DNA from: Winogradskyella sp046545555
GTDB taxonomy: Bacteria > Bacteroidota > Bacteroidia > Flavobacteriales > Flavobacteriaceae
Direction: 5' to 3'
NCBI RefSeq assembly: GCF_046545555.1
Contig: NZ_JBHZTH010000001.1
Location: 1,364,001-1,428,000 of the forward strand
DNA length: 64,000 nucleotides
Shown here: in pieces, positions 61,480 to 64,000 of the stretch
How positions within the stretch are numbered: position 1 is the first letter of the stretch
Layout: every line of letters starts with the position of its first letter
Notes under the pieces: model-generated
The model's database searches: none
What the model saw: the letters and a program-made list of their open reading frames with translations, nothing else
What the model was told of the DNA's origin: nothing
Position numbers and translations under genes: made by a program

Positions 61480-62646
61480 ATGAATTTTAATTTTCTAACG
61501 CCTGTTTCAGATGCGGTTTTGGCTCATAACGAACTAACAGCGCAACAAGCGCTAGGAAGAAAAATTAAAGTCCATTCAAGACAAAACGGAATTCCAGAAT
61601 TAGAAGGTGTTCAATTAGCTATTATTGGTGTTAAAGAAAATCGTAATGACGTCAATTATATTGGTGTAGAGATCAATTTTGACTCTATTAGAAAAACACT
61701 TTATACGCTTTTTCCTGGTAATTGGCACACAACCTTGGCTGATTTGGGTGATATAGAGCCAGGAGAGACAGTAGAAGATTCTTACTTCGCAATAAGAACA
61801 GCAATCTCAGTTTTATTAGAGAAAGATATAATACCAATCATTTTAGGTGGTAGTCAAGATTTAACCTATCCTAATTATAGAGCCTACGATACAATAAAAC
61901 CAATGATCAATATTGTAAATATTGATACTAATTTTGATTTAGGCGATGCTAGTTTACCTATTAAAAACAATAGTTATCTCGGAAAAGTCATTGTTGATGA
62001 GCCTTATAATTTATTTAATTATACAACTATAGGGTATCAAACCTATTTTAATTCTCAAGAAGAAATAGATCTTGTAGAGAAATTGTATTTCGAAGCTTAT
62101 CGTTTAGGTGAAATTTCAGCCGATATTAATAGAGTAGAGCCTTTACTACGAGATGCTCATATAGTTTCTATAGATTTAAAGTCAGTTCGAGCAGCTGAGG
62201 TAAGTGAAAATCAAAAATACTCGCCTAATGGATTTTCTGGAAAGGAAATTTGTGCTATCTCGCGTTATGCTGGGATAAGTAATAAAGTATCTTCTTTTGG
62301 AATTTATGAGTATCATAATTCTAAAAATGATAGTGCTTCTTCAATGTTATTAGCTCAAATGATTTGGTATTTTATTGAGGGTGTTAATTGTAGAGTGTTA
62401 GACGATGCATTTACTAATGAAAAGCAATATCAAAAATATAACGTGTTGGTAGACGATGATGAGTTAATTTTCTATAAAAGTTTAAAAACCGGTCGTTGGT
62501 GGATAGAGATTCCTTTTTTGCCAAATGTTAATAATAAATTAAAAAAGCATGCGTTATTACCTTGCATGCACTCTGACTATAAGTTAGCATTACAAGGAGA
62601 GATACCAGAAAGGTGGTATAAAGCTTATAGGAAGAACAGCTTCTAA
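61480..62646 (+). CDS. Arginase/formimidoylglutamase-fold protein lacking metal ligands (probable pseudoenzyme)
   Basis: A 388-residue protein with the ureohydrolase fold: IAIIGV-type first strand, PIILGGSQDLTY, IVNIDTNFDLGD, and HIVSIDLKSVRAAE. In active arginases these are GGxHD, DAHxD and SxDxD, which bind two Mn. Here they read GGSQD (123-127), DTNFD (149-153) and SIDLK (230-234), so the His residues and the second Asp of the third motif are gone. Metal-dependent hydrolysis is therefore unlikely. It lies between topA (6 bases upstream) and gldK, a position that suggests an envelope or gliding-related role; that is inference. Confidence 0.82.
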   Translation: MNFNFLTPVSDAVLAHNELTAQQALGRKIKVHSRQNGIPELEGVQLAIIGVKENRNDVNYIGVEINFDSIRKTLYTLFPGNWHTTLADLGDIEPGETVEDSYFAIRTAISVLLEKDIIPIILGGSQDLTYPNYRAYDTIKPMINIVNIDTNFDLGDASLPIKNNSYLGKVIVDEPYNLFNYTTIGYQTYFNSQEEIDLVEKLYFEAYRLGEISADINRVEPLLRDAHIVSIDLKSVRAAEVSENQKYSPNGFSGKEICAISRYAGISNKVSSFGIYEYHNSKNDSASSMLLAQMIWYFIEGVNCRVLDDAFTNEKQYQKYNVLVDDDELIFYKSLKTGRWWIEIPFLPNVNNKLKKHALLPCMHSDYKLALQGEIPERWYKAYRKNSF

Positions 62647-62697
62647 AATTGACGTTTAATCGATAATTTAACAGTTAAAGTATCGATGAAATGCATT

Positions 62698-62775
62698 TTT
62701 TAAGGACGAAATGCAAAAAAAAATAGAAAAAAGTTGTTTTTTAAAAATTATATAAATATGTTTACGTCCTTAAAA
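62698..62775. promoter_or_regulatory. 11-bp inverted repeat flanking the gldK promoter
   Basis: TTTTAAGGACG (62698-62708) and CGTCCTTAAAA (62765-62775) are perfect complements, 56 bases apart. They flank the candidate promoter core. A third, shorter TTAAGG (62776-62781) lies directly next to the second arm and can pair with it in an alternative hairpin. Confidence 0.5.
62734..62764 (+). promoter_or_regulatory. Candidate gldK promoter
   Basis: TTG at 62734-62736, 20-base spacer, TATGTTTA at 62757-62764 (one mismatch at the last position of TAnnTTTG). It gives a leader of about 37 bases before the gldK ATG. Confidence 0.45.
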
Positions 62776-62806
62776 TTAAGGAGAACTAATTTAACCTCGA
62801 GTTACT

Positions 62807-64000
62807 ATGAATATTAAGAAGTTTATTTTACTAACCACAGTATTGATTTTGGTTGCCAGTTGTAATTCTGGAGACCGAGGACAATTGGTCGGTGTTAAAG
62901 GTAAATCATGGCACCCAGAAAAACCTTATGGAATGACATTAGTTCCTGGAGGAGCGTTTATTATGGGTAAATCAGATGATGATATTGCTGGTGTGCAAGA
63001 TGCTCCAACTAAAACAGCAACTGTACGCGCTTTCTATATGGACGAAACAGAAATCACTAATAGTGAGTATCGTCAATTTGTAGAATGGGTAAGAGATTCT
63101 ATCTTAAGATTAAAGTTAGCAGAAATGGCTGACTTGGAAGGAAAAACTCCAGGGAATGGTGATATAGGTGAGTTTGCTTATTTAGATTCAAATCCAGACG
63201 ATCTTAATGCATACGAAAGTTATATGCTTAATACTTATGGTAATGAGCAAAGAAAAATAAATCGTGATCCAGAATTATTTTTTGATACTTCTGAATACCC
63301 AGATGAATTATATGCTGAGGTTATGGATGGTATGTATTTACCATTAGAAGAATCTTATAACGGACAACGTACTTGGGATGTAAAGCAATTTAAATTTCAG
63401 TATACCTATATGGATATTGCTAAAGCAGCAAAAGATAGAAGCTTAAGACGTTCAGAAGTTATAGAACAAGAAGAGGTAGAAATCTATCCAGATACAACAG
63501 CTTGGATACGAGATTTTGCTTATTCATATAATGAGCCAATGCATAATGATTATTTTTGGCATGATGCCTATGGGGATTATCCTGTGGTTGGTGTGTCTTG
63601 GAAGCAGGCAAGAGCGTTTTGTCAGTGGAGAACAATAAATCATAATGGCTACCAAAAAAGTAAAGGTAAACAACCAGTAAATGCTTATAGATTACCTTCT
63701 GAAGCAGAATGGGAATATGCAGCTCGTGGAGGTCTTCAAGGTGGAACTTATCCTTGGGGTGGCCCATATGCTAAAAATGATAGAGGATGCTTTATGGCAA
63801 ACTTTAAGCCATTAAGAGGTGATTATGCAGCAGATCAAGCATTGTATACTGTAGAAGCCGACGCTTACGATCCTAATGATTTTAACTTATACAATATGGC
63901 AGGAAATGTCTCTGAATGGGTAGCTGGTTCTTATGATCCAGGTTCTTATGAGTTTTCTTCAACAATTAATCCTAATGTTAATGATCCAGATAATGCGCGT
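62807..64000 (+). CDS. gldK: Gliding motility/T9SS lipoprotein GldK, 5' part
   Basis: Begins at ATG 62807 and is open to the right edge (398 codons visible). The lipobox is LILVASC (Cys19). The sequence has the formylglycine-generating-enzyme-like fold used by GldK: GMTLVPGGAFIMGKSDDD, YMDETEITNSEYRQFVEWV, YPVVGVSWKQARAFCQWR, NAYRLPSEAEWEYAARGG and NLYNMAGNVSEWVAG. GldK forms the ring of the type IX secretion core with GldN. A TTTATATAA-rich leader contains the inverted repeats described above. Downstream gldL, gldM and gldN are expected but lie outside. Confidence 0.97.
   Translation, partial: MNIKKFILLTTVLILVASCNSGDRGQLVGVKGKSWHPEKPYGMTLVPGGAFIMGKSDDDIAGVQDAPTKTATVRAFYMDETEITNSEYRQFVEWVRDSILRLKLAEMADLEGKTPGNGDIGEFAYLDSNPDDLNAYESYMLNTYGNEQRKINRDPELFFDTSEYPDELYAEVMDGMYLPLEESYNGQRTWDVKQFKFQYTYMDIAKAAKDRSLRRSEVIEQEEVEIYPDTTAWIRDFAYSYNEPMHNDYFWHDAYGDYPVVGVSWKQARAFCQWRTINHNGYQKSKGKQPVNAYRLPSEAEWEYAARGGLQGGTYPWGGPYAKNDRGCFMANFKPLRGDYAADQALYTVEADAYDPNDFNLYNMAGNVSEWVAGSYDPGSYEFSSTINPNVNDPDNAR

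Noticed and set aside
1..64000. tRNA, rRNA, prophage, IS elements, toxin-antitoxin or restriction systems
   Set aside because: None recognised on either strand by eye; no transposase motifs, no attachment-site duplications, and no cloverleaf with a GTTCGA-type arm were found.

Overview
The window looks like a stretch of chromosome from a marine-type Flavobacteriaceae (Bacteroidota). This rests on sequence content: AT-rich DNA, promoters of the Bacteroidota TAnnTTTG type, few Shine-Dalgarno sites, a type IX secretion sorting domain, exosortase F (XrtF) with its partner, a HYC_CC_PP protein, and a gldK gene at the right edge. Most genes are housekeeping. No tRNA, rRNA, prophage, insertion sequence or CRISPR array was seen. 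A run of exactly 100 N at 34244-34343 is a scaffolding gap inside a repeat gene.

Layout. 1-4.4 kb: kynureninase (kynU) with a partial downstream gene, a possible structured small RNA, a lipoprotein, a methyltransferase, and msrA with a small secreted protein. 4.5-9.8 kb: a coiled-coil protein of the zinc-ribbon family without its cysteines, a NIF3-like protein, lpxK, and a TPR-containing hybrid histidine kinase. 9.8-14.9 kb: a leftward block of gap, lipA, a divergent NRAMP-type transporter, an ECF sigma factor, a glycosyltransferase and a small Cys-rich membrane protein. 15-21.5 kb: aqpZ, a sigma/anti-sigma pair, murB, an aminotransferase, a retropepsin-PDZ protein and a DUF1573 protein. 21.6-27.4 kb: valS, a GntP-type permease and isocitrate dehydrogenase. 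27.5-33.1 kb: the elongasome operon mreB-mreC-mreD-mrdA-rodA. 33.3-36.6 kb: a large secreted repeat protein placed between mreB and purH. 38.4-41 kb: two tandem FtsX/MacB-type permeases without an ATPase, and a GAF-domain methionine sulfoxide reductase-like protein.

41.5-47.5 kb is the main accessory region: xrtF and its associated membrane protein, then a probable metal-handling set (HYC_CC_PP protein, TonB-dependent receptor with a Cys-Cys pair in its plug, secreted HMA protein), then a secreted protein and a lipoprotein resembling jelly-roll polysaccharide lyases. 48-50 kb holds a methyltransferase, a double NTF2-like protein and a DUF6090-like protein. 50.2-58.2 kb carries groES-groEL and a long leftward operon (miaB, lipoprotein, sigma-54 activator, small ORF, lptE, TPR protein, secG). 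58.4-64 kb runs rightward: a lipoprotein, topA, an arginase-fold protein lacking the metal ligands, and the 5' part of gldK, which opens the gliding/type IX secretion locus.

The most interesting points are the arginase-fold probable pseudoenzyme next to gldK, the Cys-rich TonB/HMA/HYC_CC_PP set beside exosortase F, the recently amplified 348/336-bp repeats with a collapsed assembly gap, the candidate small RNA upstream of kynU, and the inverted repeats around the gldK promoter. All functional statements come from motif recognition by eye; no database search was run.
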